From Mesodorylaimus sp. YZB2_4 (lineage: Eukaryota > Nematoda > Enoplea > Dorylaimida > Dorylaimidae), in the NCBI GenBank assembly GCA_030248295.1, contig JASANH010000237.1, positions 62,001 to 126,000 of the forward strand: DNA of 64,000 nucleotides. Direction: 5' to 3'. Each line of letters starts with the position of its first letter. The first letter of the stretch is position 1. This document shows positions 36,224 to 47,924 of this stretch, one piece after another. A model generated the notes under the pieces. It ran no database searches. It saw only the letters and a list, made by a program, of their open reading frames with translations, and was not told the origin of the DNA. The position numbers were made by a program, and so were the translations under genes.

Positions 36224-37154
36224 TTATTTCTTTATAACAATATCTTGAGAGTAGACGCAAAGAAATGGTATCTTGCCATCTTTGAATGTCAAGGTGATGC
36301 CGTAGTACGTCTAAAAAAAGTCAAGGATTACCTCTGACGCATATGATACATCGACTGCTTCGACTACTCACATCGACTTGAATTCCCGCGTATAAAGGAC
36401 CAGTCAGGTTTTTGACATTGACCACTGCATCAAGTGTGGTGCCAGCTGGACCAGTCATATGGCAATTATTCACGATTTTGCAGCTGTCGATGTTATCCCT
36501 GCAAAATATGAATAAGAAGGGCGATGCGACTGGGAAAATGCCATGACAGATAAGGTAGGACAGCAGGATTGAAAAATATTAAACATGGTGCGTGGAATTT
36601 GTGGTTCCTTGTTATTCGAGCGACATAAATCTTTGTTGAGTAGTACGAATTAGAAACCGATTATAAAACATCACTGATCGTGAGAAAATACCTATGCCAT
36701 ATTTTGACTGCTGTGTTATCTAGCATTGAAAGAAAAACCTCAGGCCAAAACCAAACATATAAGGGGGAAGAGCATACTACAGATACAGTATTACTTACAG
36801 TATGCCCAAAGTTTGCATCTTCTTCCACAGGCACCTGCCAGTCGTCAGATGTTTCGAATACTCCAACAAACCCACATCGACCAGTGGTGTCTTGACTAGG
36901 CCGTAGTAATTTTGGACATCGGCAAGCAGATCCAACGGGACACTGATATCCAACCCGCCTTGGTCATCGACTGGGATGCCCTTTTGGGTGGCAGTCACAT
37001 TGTTGACGCTTACACGATTAGTGAAAGGCTGACCATCACAGGGCGCTTTCCAATAGAAGGTAGTCTTGTCTGGTACGCAGACTGGATCTGACTGAATTGG
37101 TGCAGCAAGAGAAGACACTTATTGTAAGAAGAAGAAAAAGAAAAGAAGAGACAT
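36224..37154 (-). pseudogene. ML-like lipid-binding secreted protein with a stop codon in the signal peptide
   Basis: Exons 36799-37154, 36372-36498 and 36224-36310 encode a protein close to the intact paralogue: FYWKAPCDG, GGLDISVPLDL, GRCLWKKMQTLGIL, then DNIDSCKIVNNCHMTG, then TYYGITLTFKDG and FLCVYSQDIVIKK. The start at 37154 gives MSLLFFFFFLQ and then an in-frame TAA, after which VSSLAAP resumes the expected sequence. The rest is open. Either the copy has lost its start to a nonsense mutation, or the pyrimidine-rich stretch before TAAG is a splice acceptor and the real first exon is elsewhere. A minus TATA motif lies at 37202-37210. Confidence 0.68.
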
Positions 37155-37201
37155 TGTGGCATCAAAGCTGAGAACGCTGTCAAAACATGATTTGTGTTTG
37201 G

Positions 37202-37210
37202 CTTATATAC
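37202..37210 (-). promoter_or_regulatory. TATA box of the ML-like copy at 36224-37154
   Basis: The minus strand reads GTGTATATAAGCC about 48 bp before the ATG at 37154, a spacing like that of the intact paralogue. Confidence 0.5.
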
Positions 37211-37737
37211 ACGCGAGCTCGATAGGCAGCAAGCTTGTCAAACAGAGTCATCCGCACTTCCTCATACGATTGTCACGTTTTGGCGGGGATTAGGCACTAC
37301 AAGAGCGAAATCTGAGGTGTCGAGGTCACTTTGCCACACGTGGCGTGTTTACACTGGGATAACAAGCATATATGCTCGTGATTTTGCAACAACTATCTGT
37401 CAAAGATGTGTACTTGAGGGTAAGAACATCAGACACGCAGCAGATGTTTCGATGAATATCAGCATCAGAGTGGGAGTACAAAAATATTAGGGCAGCTGAC
37501 ATGAACCACATAAATCGAAAAAGTAAGAGTCCAATTTACAATTCTTAGCAGCCTTAACTTTTAAATTTCCCGCGGGTGTCTGAGCAGGACTCTATAGCAT
37601 GAAAACCCTCCTCCCGGTTGTCCTGGACGAAACGCGCAAAGGAGCGAGAACTTACTGTAATTACTTGTTTGGCAAAATATTTTTAAAGTTCTTCAAAAAT
37701 TTGTGGAAACTTTGAAGTAACTGAGCTAGAAAGTGAG

Positions 37738-38140
37738 GTTGCCGCGCTGGCGCAGCGGTTCGGCATTTGTCTCCTCATATTGCTTGGGAGCGAGTGGCTG
37801 GACCCGTCAGGGGCTCGATCCCCGGTCATGGAGGTCGGTTTGTGAACCACAGACCCTCGCTGACCTTGCACGCCAGGCCGTGAATGATTCACCCGCCACC
37901 CTAGAGGTGCTCCGAGTGGAGAGAGAAAGGCCAAACAAGGAGACAGTCTGGGCAGTCGCACACCGACAGGGTTGAAAGCCCACATGGCATTGTCCGAGGA
38001 AGTCGGTGTCCACTCCAGGATGCCCTCGCATAGAGATGCTCCTTGCGGAGACACGCAGAGGGACGCTACTGTGAGTGCCGGTCCCCGCACAGCCTTACTT
38101 AGGAGGCTTGACTGCTGGCCGGCTACAGGCAAACATGAAC
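37738..38140 (+). mobile_element. Long tRNA-derived SINE (family B), fullest copy
   Basis: The head GCCGCGCTGGCGCAGCGGTT and B box GGGCTCGATCCCCGG are tRNA-like. A body of about 300 bp follows, with the words GGTTTGTGAACC, GGAGACAGTCTGGGC, GTCCACTCCAGGATGCCCTC and CTTAGGAGGCTTGACTGC. Other copies or fragments lie at 25800, 30495, 31373 and 40283. Confidence 0.7.
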
Positions 38141-38299
38141 ATCAGCCCCAAACAAATTTTAAAAAACGGAAAGGGGACATACTGTACTTTTTGTTTCGCC
38201 TCCTTGTTTTAACCGCGAAACTGGCGCGAGGTGCGGAATGCAAATGAATGCAAGATTTCTGAAATTTTAGGCTGCTGAAGAAACAAAACAAAATAAAAA

Positions 38300-38400
38300 T
38301 ATGAGCCCCGAAAGATATTCGAACCAACGTCGACATTATCGCTGGATTCTAGGCATTGTATCCATGACTGATCGACTGTTCAGCACTGAATCCAGGTGAT
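38300..38400 (-). mobile_element. tRNA-like SINE fragment (family C)
   Basis: On the minus strand a B-box-like GTTGGTTCGAATATC is followed by GGGGCTCAT. A similar piece lies at 21590-21690 (GAGTTCGACTCC then GGGCTCAT). Both lack a clear body. Confidence 0.4.
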
Positions 38401-38629
38401 GAATGAGGAAAAGTTTGGAAGCACACGGTGCTCCAGATTGATGCTCTTTTCGATGATGAGCAATCTATTACTTATTCTGCATGCCAAACATGCAAAAATC
38501 GATTTACCTGCGAGAACGCTCTCAGTTGGTGGCAGTGTTGTGCAAGTTGTCTTCCAATGTAAAACAAATTTGTGAATTACACAAAATGAGGGCGCATGAA
38601 TGAAGGCATGAGGGTAGTACGTACCTTTA

Positions 38630-38802
38630 CCGGCCTCGTGACCTGGTGGGTTAGGCGTCTGCCTCTCACACCAGTTGCGCAGTAACGGGCGAGTGTTCGA
38701 CTCGCGGGCCGGTAAATCATGTTGTGTAAAATGTGTCCCTTCACCCTCGAGTGCGCATACGCGTTTTGTGATGTGGGAAAACATGAACATGAACATGAGG
38801 TC
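38630..38802 (+). mobile_element. tRNA-derived SINE (family A), plus copy
   Basis: The head ACCGGCCTCGTGACCTGGTG has the Glu-like loop CTCTCAC, and GTGTTCGACTCGC forms the T arm; ACCGGCC pairs with GGCCGGT as an acceptor stem. The body (CCCTCGAGTGCGCATACGC) and a tail of AACATG repeats follow. Confidence 0.7.
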
Positions 38803-39938
38803 GTACGTACGAGTAGATCTTCACATTTTCACTTATTTTGGACTCAGAATTTCTCTAAGGCTTTTGGATTATAAAGGACCTAGTGGTACAAAGCTGTCCC
38901 AATTTTTCTGTCTTGAGTGGCAATTTTTTTGTAGAGAATATCTACAAATTTATAGCCCGGGGTTGAAATTCTGAGCGCATAGGGCTTATTATACTGTATG
39001 TCGGCCTTATCTTTACCTTCATCATAGTACTAAGCTGTCCTGAATTGGGGGCCCCCAGAGATCTTCGCGAGAGAAACCTTACTAGCTCTGAGCCTTGCTT
39101 ACTAGTCGCCGCTCGAAACAGCAAATCCAAAGCAAAAAAAATCAGGCTTCGGAGCAGCTAGGTTGGGAACTCAGGAAATCGTGCGGCTCGACCCTCTTAC
39201 AGCTACCTACCCATCTGAGGTGCGCAAGTGCTGTTTCGACCAAGACTTTGGCAAGTGAAAATTTTTACCCCATGAGTTTTTGTGCTAAATAGTGAATATT
39301 CCATCAGTTTATGGTGACGCAAAAGTCAAAAATGTTTTTCACTCCTCTCTGTGGAAACACAATTTAAAAACAGGTTGCTTAGGTGATATCGCTTATATCT
39401 CACTAACCCTTGCTCTTTGAATAATCTAGAATATATGAATGATTAAGTGCATATAAGAGCTTTGGTACGAGTAAAATATTTCATGATATGGTGTGGCACA
39501 AGATAATAAACTAAAAACCGTTTTTTTTTAAATGTTTGCTTGGTCTCACCTTTCGTGAGATATTCTTGCCCAAAGTCATAATTCAAAGTTTTCTTCACAT
39601 CCTTGTGCGAATAGCTTGAAATAAAAAAGCAAAACCACACAAAAATATCGCCATATGTGCCCCTTGGTACATGCTTCCAGAAAATATAGGTATGTTATAC
39701 ACTTGTCTTTTCATCTTAGGGTTAAAATCGTAAAAACTCTTCTAAAATTATCAGCTGTAGTTTTACTTCTTGATCTTTCGAATCGCTAGCTAGCTATTAT
39801 TGACACCTGACATTGGCTATCTTGCAGTGCAGAAAAAATGCTGCAAGACCACGCTTATGGAAATTCAGAAAAATCTGCGTAAAGGACGTGTTTTACAGTG
39901 TGAGGATTGTAGCTTACGACGAGTCTGAAACTATTTTT

Positions 39939-40112
39939 GCCAGGTCCGACATCGGGTAAGGAAAGTGTACCCGACCCGACTTTTTCCTTACTCCTCACCT
40001 CTGACTTTTTCACTAAAATATTCATTTCTCATGGTCCATCTGTGTGTTTTATAAACGTCGGGTTTTCCTTGGTTCCAGAATCAAAACCCGACCCGATGTC
40101 GGACCTGGTGTT
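39939..40112. mobile_element. MITE with 18-bp perfect inverted ends CCAGGTCCGACATCGGGT
   Basis: The left end CCAGGTCCGACATCGGGT is matched exactly by its reverse complement near 40092-40110. Inner CCCGAC words are repeated next to both ends. Length is about 170 bp and there is no coding signal. Confidence 0.7.
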
Positions 40113-40433
40113 TTTGAGGGTCTGTGACCGCGCACACGATTTCGTTGCAGTCGAAAATGCGTTGTAAGCCGCACCGCCTTAGCAGTGGTGCAGTTTAGAA
40201 ATACACATCCTCAAAAAGCTCTTTTGACTTCACTGCCAAAATACTTTTATTGGGTAAATTTCTTTTTTAATGGTTTTGTTTCCGAACCCCATTTTTGCCT
40301 CCAGCTGGCCAAGTCAAACCTTCTGAGCAAGGCGGCCGCTCTCATGGGGTACATGCTACTAAGCACAAAAAGTCATGGGGCCCAATTTTCCACATGGCAT
40401 TCGTATGAGTCGACCCTTGGAGAAACTCTGTCT

Positions 40434-40510
40434 TAGTCATGTTCATGTTTCACCACATCACCAAACGCTTATGCGCACTCGAAGGTGAAAGGACACATTT
40501 TGACGCCTAA
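40434..40510 (-). mobile_element. 3' fragment of SINE family A, minus
   Basis: GTTCATGTTTCACCACATCA and GCGCACTCGAAGGTGAAAGG are the reverse of the body and tail of the copy at 38630-38802. A family B 3' fragment (minus) lies just to the left at 40283-40345. Confidence 0.5.
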
Positions 40511-40819
40511 CTTTTAAAAGGGTGTAAGCAGCCCTGACTCGCGCGAAATTTAAAAAATAATTTTTCCGCAGATTTTGGAAATATGTATTTCCTTGCAGCG
40601 TTTTACTAACTGTGCAAGTCTATCAGGTATAAGAATAGCAAGTGTCGGTTGAAGCTGTACTTGCAAGTCGCATCATTACTTGTTTGCTGGACAACAAAGT
40701 CAGGCTACATGATGTTATTTATTCCAGAGAGACTATCAAATGGAATTCTGAGAGGGCATTATATACGTGTCTAATATAGGTTATATATTTTCTGGCAGCC
40801 GGGCGGTTCATATGCGTGT

Positions 40820-41491
40820 TTATTTGTTGATGACCACATCTTGAGAGTAGACGCACAAGAACGGGTTCTTGTCATCCTTGAAGGTCAGAGTCAAAGCATA
40901 ATAGGTCTAAAACAAAATTTGGTCAGTATGTGTAAGAATAAGCTTGTCAAAAAGTACTTACGTTGGTGCTAATGCCACCGTACAATGGGCCAGCGATGTC
41001 CTTGATGCTGATGGAGGCATCCAAAGTGGTTGGCGAGCCAGTTAAGTGGCAGTTTTGGACGACTCTGCAGCTGTCGATGTTGCTCCTGGAAAGGCGAAGC
41101 AGGTCAATTACTTGAATCAGATTGTATATCCTGTCTGTATAACTTACAACAAACCCAAAGTGGGGACGTTCTTCCATTCGCACTTGCCGCTCAGTCCCTT
41201 GCTGTATTCAAGGATTCCGATGTCAACCAATGGCTTGTTGACGGTTCCGTATTGGTCGGTGATCAGGGCGTGCAAGTCCAAGTTTTTGCTGATGTCCATG
41301 CCGCCCTGCTGGTCGACAGGGACGCCGTTTTGGGAAGCAGTGATGCTGGAGACTGATATTCGGTTGGTGAAAGTTTGGCCGTCGCATGGAACCTTCCAGT
41401 AGAAGTTGGCATTGTCAGGGATGCAAGCTGGAGCCGGAGCTGCCAAAGTCGAAGCCACCACTGAGGCCAAAATGAAAAGAAGAGCCGACAT
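40820..41491 (-). CDS. Small secreted protein, probable ML (MD-2-related lipid-recognition) domain, intact
   Basis: Exons 41148-41491, 40962-41085 and 40820-40906 join in frame for 184 residues. The start gives a signal peptide (MSALLFILASVVASTLAAPA). The mature part has six Cys in places that fit the ML fold: C at PACIPD, at VPCDG, at GKCEW, two in DSCRVVQNCH, and one in PFLCVYSQ. The strand order (FYW..PC, GGMDI, VDIGIL, CHLTG, TYYALTLTFKDD, LCVY) is that of NPC2/GM2A-type lipid carriers. The ML call rests on motif order only. A TATA motif at 41581-41590 and an AATAAA overlapping the stop (CAAATAAAC) support an active gene. The neighbouring copies are broken. Confidence 0.75.
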
Positions 41492-41580
41492 TTTGCTTTA
41501 AAAGTACAGCTTAGAATTCAATTCAAACACGACCTCGGTGATGGGCGATGGATAATGTTCAACTGGGTTCTGCGCCCAGT

Positions 41581-41590
41581 TTATATACAA
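41581..41590 (-). promoter_or_regulatory. TATA box of the intact ML-like gene
   Basis: The minus strand reads TTGTATATAAACTGG about 90 bp before the ATG at 41491, the normal distance for a short leader. Confidence 0.55.
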
Positions 41591-41599
41591 TTTCTCCTC

Positions 41600-43260
41600 C
41601 ATCGCTCTTGCAGACACGTGCTTTGGAAAAACTGGCCAGAAAGTCCAGCCAGTACAAATTAAACTTTGATAACTTTAAGCTTCTTAATCTTGTTGACTCT
41701 ATTTGGGTGTCGAAAGAAAATTTTGGCCCAGCTTGATTTTGGAAGCTTAGGAATTTTTCTCTGATAAGATAAGAAAAGCTTAGGCAACTGGGTTGAAAAC
41801 GGGCCCCACGTGAGTATTGCTTACCACGCTTATCAGAAAGTACACAACCACTCGCTACTTCGAATTCGTATTTTGCGTCAATGCTTCGACTGTCACTGAT
41901 GGGAAAGTCCAAAAGGTCGTTTTGCGCCACCCATATCTGAGCAAATTACCTCGAGATAGTCTGGGGTCAAAAGCAAAGGACAAGGTCCGTACTCTTCGCA
42001 ATCTCATGCTATACTGTGGGTCAAATGCGTGGGTTTTTTAATGACCTTTTTCTTTCCTTTTTTCTTTATTTTCTTTGCTCATTGTGCGTAAAGGAAAGTG
42101 GGTAACATGTCTTTGCTAGAGTGCTTACTAGTTTTGCTTAGGCTGGTCGCTTCTCTGTTGCACCAGAGATAATAATGGCAATGTCAGCCCTCTGTGTGTC
42201 GCAGGCCTGTCTTGTTACTGTACTGTTGACTGCTGATGGGGTTTATGTCCAACATATCTTTCACACAGCCATTCGCCCTGTGTGATTCATCTATGTGTGT
42301 GATTGATCTGGCGAAAGCAGGATTCATGAGCTTGCTTAGGCAGAAATGTGCAAAAGTGACAGGTTTTCGCGACAGTAAAAATACAGCCTAATGCTAGGTT
42401 TATTGTGTCGTGCTGCACATAAGTATATCTTTATTAGCACTCCGTCTCTTTGGCCGAGGTCCATCAGCGCTGGGTGTTGGACATCACAGAAACGTTGCTG
42501 CAGTCACACTGTCTCTTTCCCTTAGCGTTGGGGAAGACTGCACACAAGCGTTGTTGATGGACAATTTTTCACCTTTTTGGATCTTTGCTTTAGAATTTTT
42601 GCACACCTTTGTATTAACCCCGGTCTTCTCTTTCGCTTTTGATAACAAACGTTGCACCAGCGCACCCAAAATGCAGGTAGTGTGTACATAGAAGAATGTG
42701 ACGAGCACATTGGCCAAAAAAGATATTGGTTTAGGCGTTCGTTAGCCAAGCAGAATTGCGCTAATGGCTATAAACTTTTGACTAGCGAGCAGTCGACACA
42801 GGCTAGCACATCAGATAAGATGCGGGGGGGGGGGGCTGCGTCGAGTGAGGGAGAAGTATGCAATTTCGAGAGGGGACTACTTTAGGTTTACAATATTTAT
42901 ACAAGCAGTTTTTCAAAGCCATGATTTTTCGTAATTGACTCAATAAGTTTTTGCTAGGCCTGACTATGGGGCTCGCTTGGCAATCGATTAGATGCGCAGA
43001 GCCAGCACCTTAGCGGTACCCGTCAGGAGTTTCGACCTAGTCGATCACTGCCCTGGGTTTCGATCACTTGACCTCCAGTAATATGGATCCTGACGAATTA
43101 CATAACGTCTGAAAACATTCAGATCGAATCTTCTTTTCAGTTTTCTCAGTCAGATATGGCTTTCTTGTCAGGCCTAACCCAGTCCCCTACTAACCCTTAT
43201 CACATGCACGCTCCACTGCAATCACCTTGCACATACATGCACCACGCCTATTCTGACACC
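41600..43260. other. Intergenic region
   Basis: No supported gene. A run of 12 G lies at 42824-42835. Open frames near 42410-42750 overlap on both strands and show no domain. Confidence 0.4.
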
Positions 43261-43269
43261 TAAACCCAC

Positions 43270-43761
43270 TTATCCCCAGCTCCATCCCAGACTGTCCCAG
43301 CTTGGTGCGTTTTTGTGTCTATCACTGGTCTTCTTCGTCGCTCTTATCTTCCTTAAGAAGAGCAATTGAAAATAATCCGGCTTGGACATGACGGCCTGTG
43401 ATGCCGGATTCACCCATTGTGTTGGTTTTGACGCGTCGTTGCCTGATTGCAAGGAAGCTATAAAGAATACTAAGCTCTGGCATTTGGTTTGCTTTAAACT
43501 GCCTGCAGGTTTTATAGGTTTCTGTTCACTGGGGAACCGCAATTGCCTCTTCTTTACTTGAAAAACTGTAGAAAATGTAAAACAGGAAGCCAAGATCGCC
43601 CATCAAAGTTTTCCAAACCTGATATCTCGTTAAAAATAAAGCTTACCCTCATAAGTTATGTCCATCTTGGCGATTGTCATCTTCATCTGGCTTACTGCAA
43701 TGAGCAGTCCATATGCCAACAGGAGGCCAATCTTGAAGCGACCATTCACTGATTTGCTCAT
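43270..43761 (-). CDS. Small two-exon protein with N-terminal signal anchor, unknown family
   Basis: Exon 1 (43647-43761) starts MSKSVNGRFKIGLLLAYGLL, with a hydrophobic stretch that could be a signal peptide or anchor, and ends in phase 1 at a GTAAGC donor. Exon 2 (43270-43565) follows a TTTTCTACAG acceptor in matching phase and reads VFQVKKRQLRFPSEQ to the end SWDSLGWSWG and a TAA. Total is 137 residues. The C-terminal half is basic and Trp-ended. I do not recognise a family. In-frame splicing over strong sites is the main support. Confidence 0.5.
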
Positions 43762-43766
43762 TTTCG

Positions 43767-44910
43767 AAACTGGAAAAGGAGGTAGATTTTGAATACACAG
43801 CCTCAACCTTTTTAACTTCATCCCTCAAACCAGACGCGAACTTCATTAAAGTTGTGGGCGTGTTTCTAAAGCAAAGTTTTATGAATCCCTCGAGGGAGTT
43901 CTAAAACATTGATTACGAGTTTTATTCGCTTCAGGACAAAGTAATAAACGCAGATTTATTCGAAAGCTATAGAAGGAAAAGCTGAGTAGTTTAGGATGAT
44001 TGAATCAATAATGTAGAAAAAGCCAAGTGGAGCATTGAGGAGTAGAAAAGAGGCGGACACATGCATATCAGTTTTGCAGATTCTTCTTCCTTGGCACACT
44101 GGTAAACTCCGTCCTTGAAGCTTGTGTGCATGAGTGGGAGTAATGAGAGAAACAGCAAAAAAAACCATTTCCCTTAGTTAGGTGGAGCTAATTAAATATA
44201 GACAACTTGTGCAAGTTTCTCTTGGTTTCCCTTAGGGCAAAGATGGGGGCTTGAAGTGTGGTACGGATGTGTTCTCCTTGTGATTTGAATGTGGCGCCAT
44301 TATTGTCCTGCGAATCAATGCTGTATGCTAGTGAGCGGGTGTGCGTGAGGACGAGCGAGTGGATGGAGTTGAAAAGTGGAAGGCGGTTGTCTCGCTCGCA
44401 GTGAAGTGAAGTGAATCGTGAAGCCGGCGTGAGCAGTCGGGCTTAAGGCGAGAATTAAAGGGAGTCTGCACGATGTTGGTGCCATTTTTCTTCGGCAAGT
44501 CTGATTAAGCCTCACGTAGAGGTTGAGTCCGCATACTCGGTCCAGGACGCACAGGAGCTGAAAGCCCATCCTTAGAGAAGGAATGTCGTTACAGAAGAAA
44601 AGAACACACTTTGTGCGAGAAAACTCTTTACCCAAAGAATGCTGAGTCTGTGGCCCACAAAGCACTGGTTACCGCGTGGTCGCGATCTCGATCCCGTCAG
44701 ATTTGCCTCCCCACCCCTCCCCGGAGTCCTGACGCTGAGGCATTGGATTTCTGCATAAGAAATAAGGCAAAAGCACGACTGGCTAGAAGGGACTGCCTGA
44801 TTCATCATAGCTTGTAGCAGCTGTTTGCCTATTCTAGGAAAACTGGCATGGGTTCTATGTTTGCAGTTTCTTTAAAGGTTTCGAAAAAGCTGCATGTAGC
44901 GTTGTTACAG
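43767..44910. other. Gap with no clear gene
   Basis: Open frames at 43956-44168 and 44315-44808 (minus) have no domain or splice support. I see nothing else. Confidence 0.35.
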
Positions 44911-44916
44911 TTGACT

Positions 44917-46163
44917 GAAACTGAAACTGAATCTCCTCGCCAAAACTGAATTTAAATGTAACCAAATCTTTTTGGGATCAGTTAAATTCAGTTTTCGACT
45001 TACTACGCTTTTAAAAATTGGTAATCTGTTTGCGGATGTTCGTGCAGATCTCAAAGAGAAACGAAACGCAGCTAGACGAAATGCAGGTTCGAATCATCTT
45101 AATCGCGAGTTGGAGGTGTATTTTGTTATCCTTAAAATGCGTTATCGTAAAAAAATCGATCCACTCGAATTTTGGTCCAAATGTAGAGAAACGTTGCAAA
45201 ATCTCCACGAATATCGTACTTCTTCATCATTTCCTGCAGGCTAGTGCCGAGTGAAAGAGTTATAAGCTAGGCGAGGTCAAAGTTGAGAAGCAGTCGGCAT
45301 AATCAAAAAAAGTAAAAGTACCTACAGTATATGGAAAAGGGTTTCTTCAATTTCAATCATTTTATTACAAACATTTTAAAGTTACATCTTCTTGATCTTG
45401 GGAAGCCAACCAGTGAGTTGAACTTGACATGCTTATTCGATAATTCCTAAGTTCCTGGTGTGGAAGAAAGCTCTCCTGAAAATATTTGACTCTTTGGCCA
45501 GCTGTTCAGCAGCGGTCAGCTCCTAAAATCTTGCGGGTTTCTTAAATTCTTGTGTAGTAAGGAGACAGAAAGTTGAGAAACACTCGCAGGGCTCTTCTGA
45601 ACCCGCTGTTCAGGTTATGGGCTTCGGTTCCGTCTTCCAGGCTTCTGGTTCTGAATTTTTCGCACGAAAGACCCGCCGAAGCGAGAATGTTTCCAAAAAT
45701 TTCCAGGACTTCGGCCGCTGACCTCTGCTGAGTAGTTGCCAAAACGAGCTTAATATTTTGCGCAGAGCTTCCTTTCGGACCAAAAGAAATTACAATCACG
45801 AGCTATGGCAAGTTCGAATTAGAAAGGTTACAAGATTCAGGTTCTTTGTCTGTGTGCAGATTTGCTGGTGGGTGGACTGTCGAGACATGGTCGTGCATCG
45901 CTGTGCTCGTAAAGGACCCTCTGGTGTTGACTTTGGTCTTTACTGCGCCTTGTGAGCTGTTTAAAGTCTTAAATGCGGAAGAGTAGTTATTTGAATGAAG
46001 AAAAGTGGAGATTGTTCTCGTCAAGTCTTCACATCTAGATGCGAAATTTTTTTTAAGGAAAAACTGAATCATTCAGTTAAATTCAGTTAACTGAATCTTT
46101 TTAGATCCAGTTTCCTGAAACTGAAACTGAAACTGAAACTGAATCTTTTTTCCAAAACTGTAT
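44917..46163. mobile_element. hAT-family transposon remnant with CTGAAA-repeat ends
   Basis: Inside, on the plus strand near 45100-45270, are decayed pieces of the hAT C-terminal dimerisation domain: ELEVYF, IDPLEFW, and in another frame LVPSERVIS. The order and spacing match the family pattern (ELxxYL, DPLxWW, SxxPSERVFS). The left end has CTGAAACTGAAACTGAATCT followed by CCAAAACTG, and the right end has CTGAAA five times, then CTGAATCT and CCAAAACTG in the same orientation; both ends also hold TTAAATTCAG words. The reading frame is broken and the rest of the transposase was not seen. Confidence 0.6.
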
Positions 46164-46457
46164 CAACGCTAGCTGCATGTCTAAAAAGCGTGCTTCATCG
46201 ACGAAAATCGGCTTGTATGCAAAAAAGCACACACATGCGAAAAGTCCTGATCGCCATCCTGAAAAAATTCATCCCGACATATATCGAGTGTTGTGCTGTA
46301 TGTGACCAGCGCACCCAGGGGGGGGGGGGGGGAAAGATAGGCGAGACCAAAGAGGGAGGCAAGTCTCGCGACTATACCTGCCCTAGAAACATCAACCAAA
46401 GAGGTTGACGTCTCCCAGCCAGGGAAGAGTATCGATTACTCCCGACCGCCAGGCTGT

Positions 46458-46598
46458 TGGTTACACAAGCAAATCATCCTCACTTGTCCGCGGCTGCTGG
46501 GACATGGTCGGCTCCTTCGAGTCGTCGTCGATGCTGGGTCCCATTTGTTTAATAAATACCATATCGCCAGTGTCGTCAAATGAAAATCCAACAACCTC
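46458..46598 (-). CDS. Possible terminal exon of an unidentified gene
   Basis: After a TTTCTTCAATATTCGCAG acceptor, the minus strand is open to a TAA: EVVGFSFDDTGDMVFIKQMG and an acidic, Ser-rich end SEDDLLV. The composition looks coding, but no upstream exon could be linked and a run of C at 46664-46675 lies just upstream. It could be a chance open frame. Confidence 0.25.
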
Positions 46599-47084
46599 CT
46601 GCGAATATTGAAGAAACTGTGACTCTGACCATGGAAAGAACACACGCTCACACAAAGTCACTTCCCCCCCCCCCCTTTCCATAGTCTCCCCCGGCAATTG
46701 TGGCAACGCACCAGAAGGTGAATTGGCGTGCTGGTCCTTGGTCGACATCAGTTGTTTTTGCGATCCAACACGTTGCCGTTTTTGCGTGTGCGTGCTACAG
46801 ATAGAATTTTCTTGCACATGTGTTCATGATCAGCTCGCTACTGACCCCCACCTTTGCTCATGTCCGGGACGCCGTTTCTGCGTTTCCGCTAGGAGTCGTT
46901 GTTTCGGAAGTGGCAGCCGCAGGCACCTCGCGGGCGGAAGCTGGCTCCACAGATGCGACCACGGTGCTCTCCTATGTTGCTGGACATACCAGAAGGGCCT
47001 GAAGGACAGGAGAATACTGTGTACAGTAGGCCACACAATTATTAGAATAGTGCAGCAGGGAAAAACGAATGACTAGGCGGGCCA

Positions 47085-47250
47085 AGCACCTGCTGGTGAT
47101 GCCATCCTGGTGCAAGGCTTCCGCCAGCATCAACTGATCCACCCATCCGGCTGAACCAGTCCGTTGATCCAGGGGCAGATCGGCTCCAAGGGGTGGTCGC
47201 ACTCAGCGTGACAAGCACACGCCTTACCACTAGGTCACGGCCCATTTTTC
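47085..47250 (-). mobile_element. tRNA-derived SINE, diverged
   Basis: The minus strand has a tRNA-like head GGGCCGTGACCTAGTGGTAA with GGCGTGTGCTTGTCACGCTG, close to the heads of the family A SINEs. The B box is weak and no tail is seen. Confidence 0.45.
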
Positions 47251-47506
47251 CTCCCACCCTTCCTCTAAATCCCCTACACATCCTCTGAATTTATCTCATC
47301 CGGTTGATGGGAACCCTGTGAAAGCGATCACTTACAACACGTTTTCTTTGTCAAAGCAATTGGCTTTCGTTACTCTAAAGAAAGAAATGATATCTGACGT
47401 TTATGGTAGAAATTAGGAAATGTAAAACAATCTAAGCTACAGTACGAGTTTTTGCACGATGAATAAAGAACAGCGATTGTGCGGGATTGTGCTCACAGTT
47501 TTTGGT

Positions 47507-47590
47507 TTGGGATCGGATCGGATCGGGTCAATCCAGAGTATGGATCAGATCGGGATCCGGATCCGGGCTTCGGGTCGGATTGGCTGATTC
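47507..47590. repeat. Self-similar GGATCG repeat
   Basis: The words GGGATCGGATCGGATCGGG and GATCGGGATCCGGATCCGGG are imperfect repeats of one hexamer in both orientations. No coding function. Confidence 0.55.
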
Positions 47591-47924
47591 TGGGCCTCCA
47601 AACGAGCGCATTCTCACGAGGACACAGCCAAATCTTCAGCTACTGTGCCTGCATTGTTTGTCTGTTTTTTACCAGGGCGTTCGACCGTTTTAACCGTTTT
47701 TTTTACCAGGGCGTTACCAACGACCGTTCTCAGCTTTTTCATAGTGAACGATATGATTCCTTGCCAGCCTGCTGGCTTTTGGTATGATCAATCGATAAAT
47801 GATCGTAAAAATTGTTGCCCTTGTAATAAAAGACCAGTGGATGGACGCGAAGTGGCGGTAGTAGAAGATCTATGAGGATATGTAGTGGATCTAGCGGGAT
47901 TGTGCAGATGGTACACACTACTTC

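Noticed and set aside
38632..38718. Possible tRNA-Glu gene
   Set aside because: The acceptor stem pairs, but it continues into the SINE body and tail seen at other loci, so it is a SINE head.
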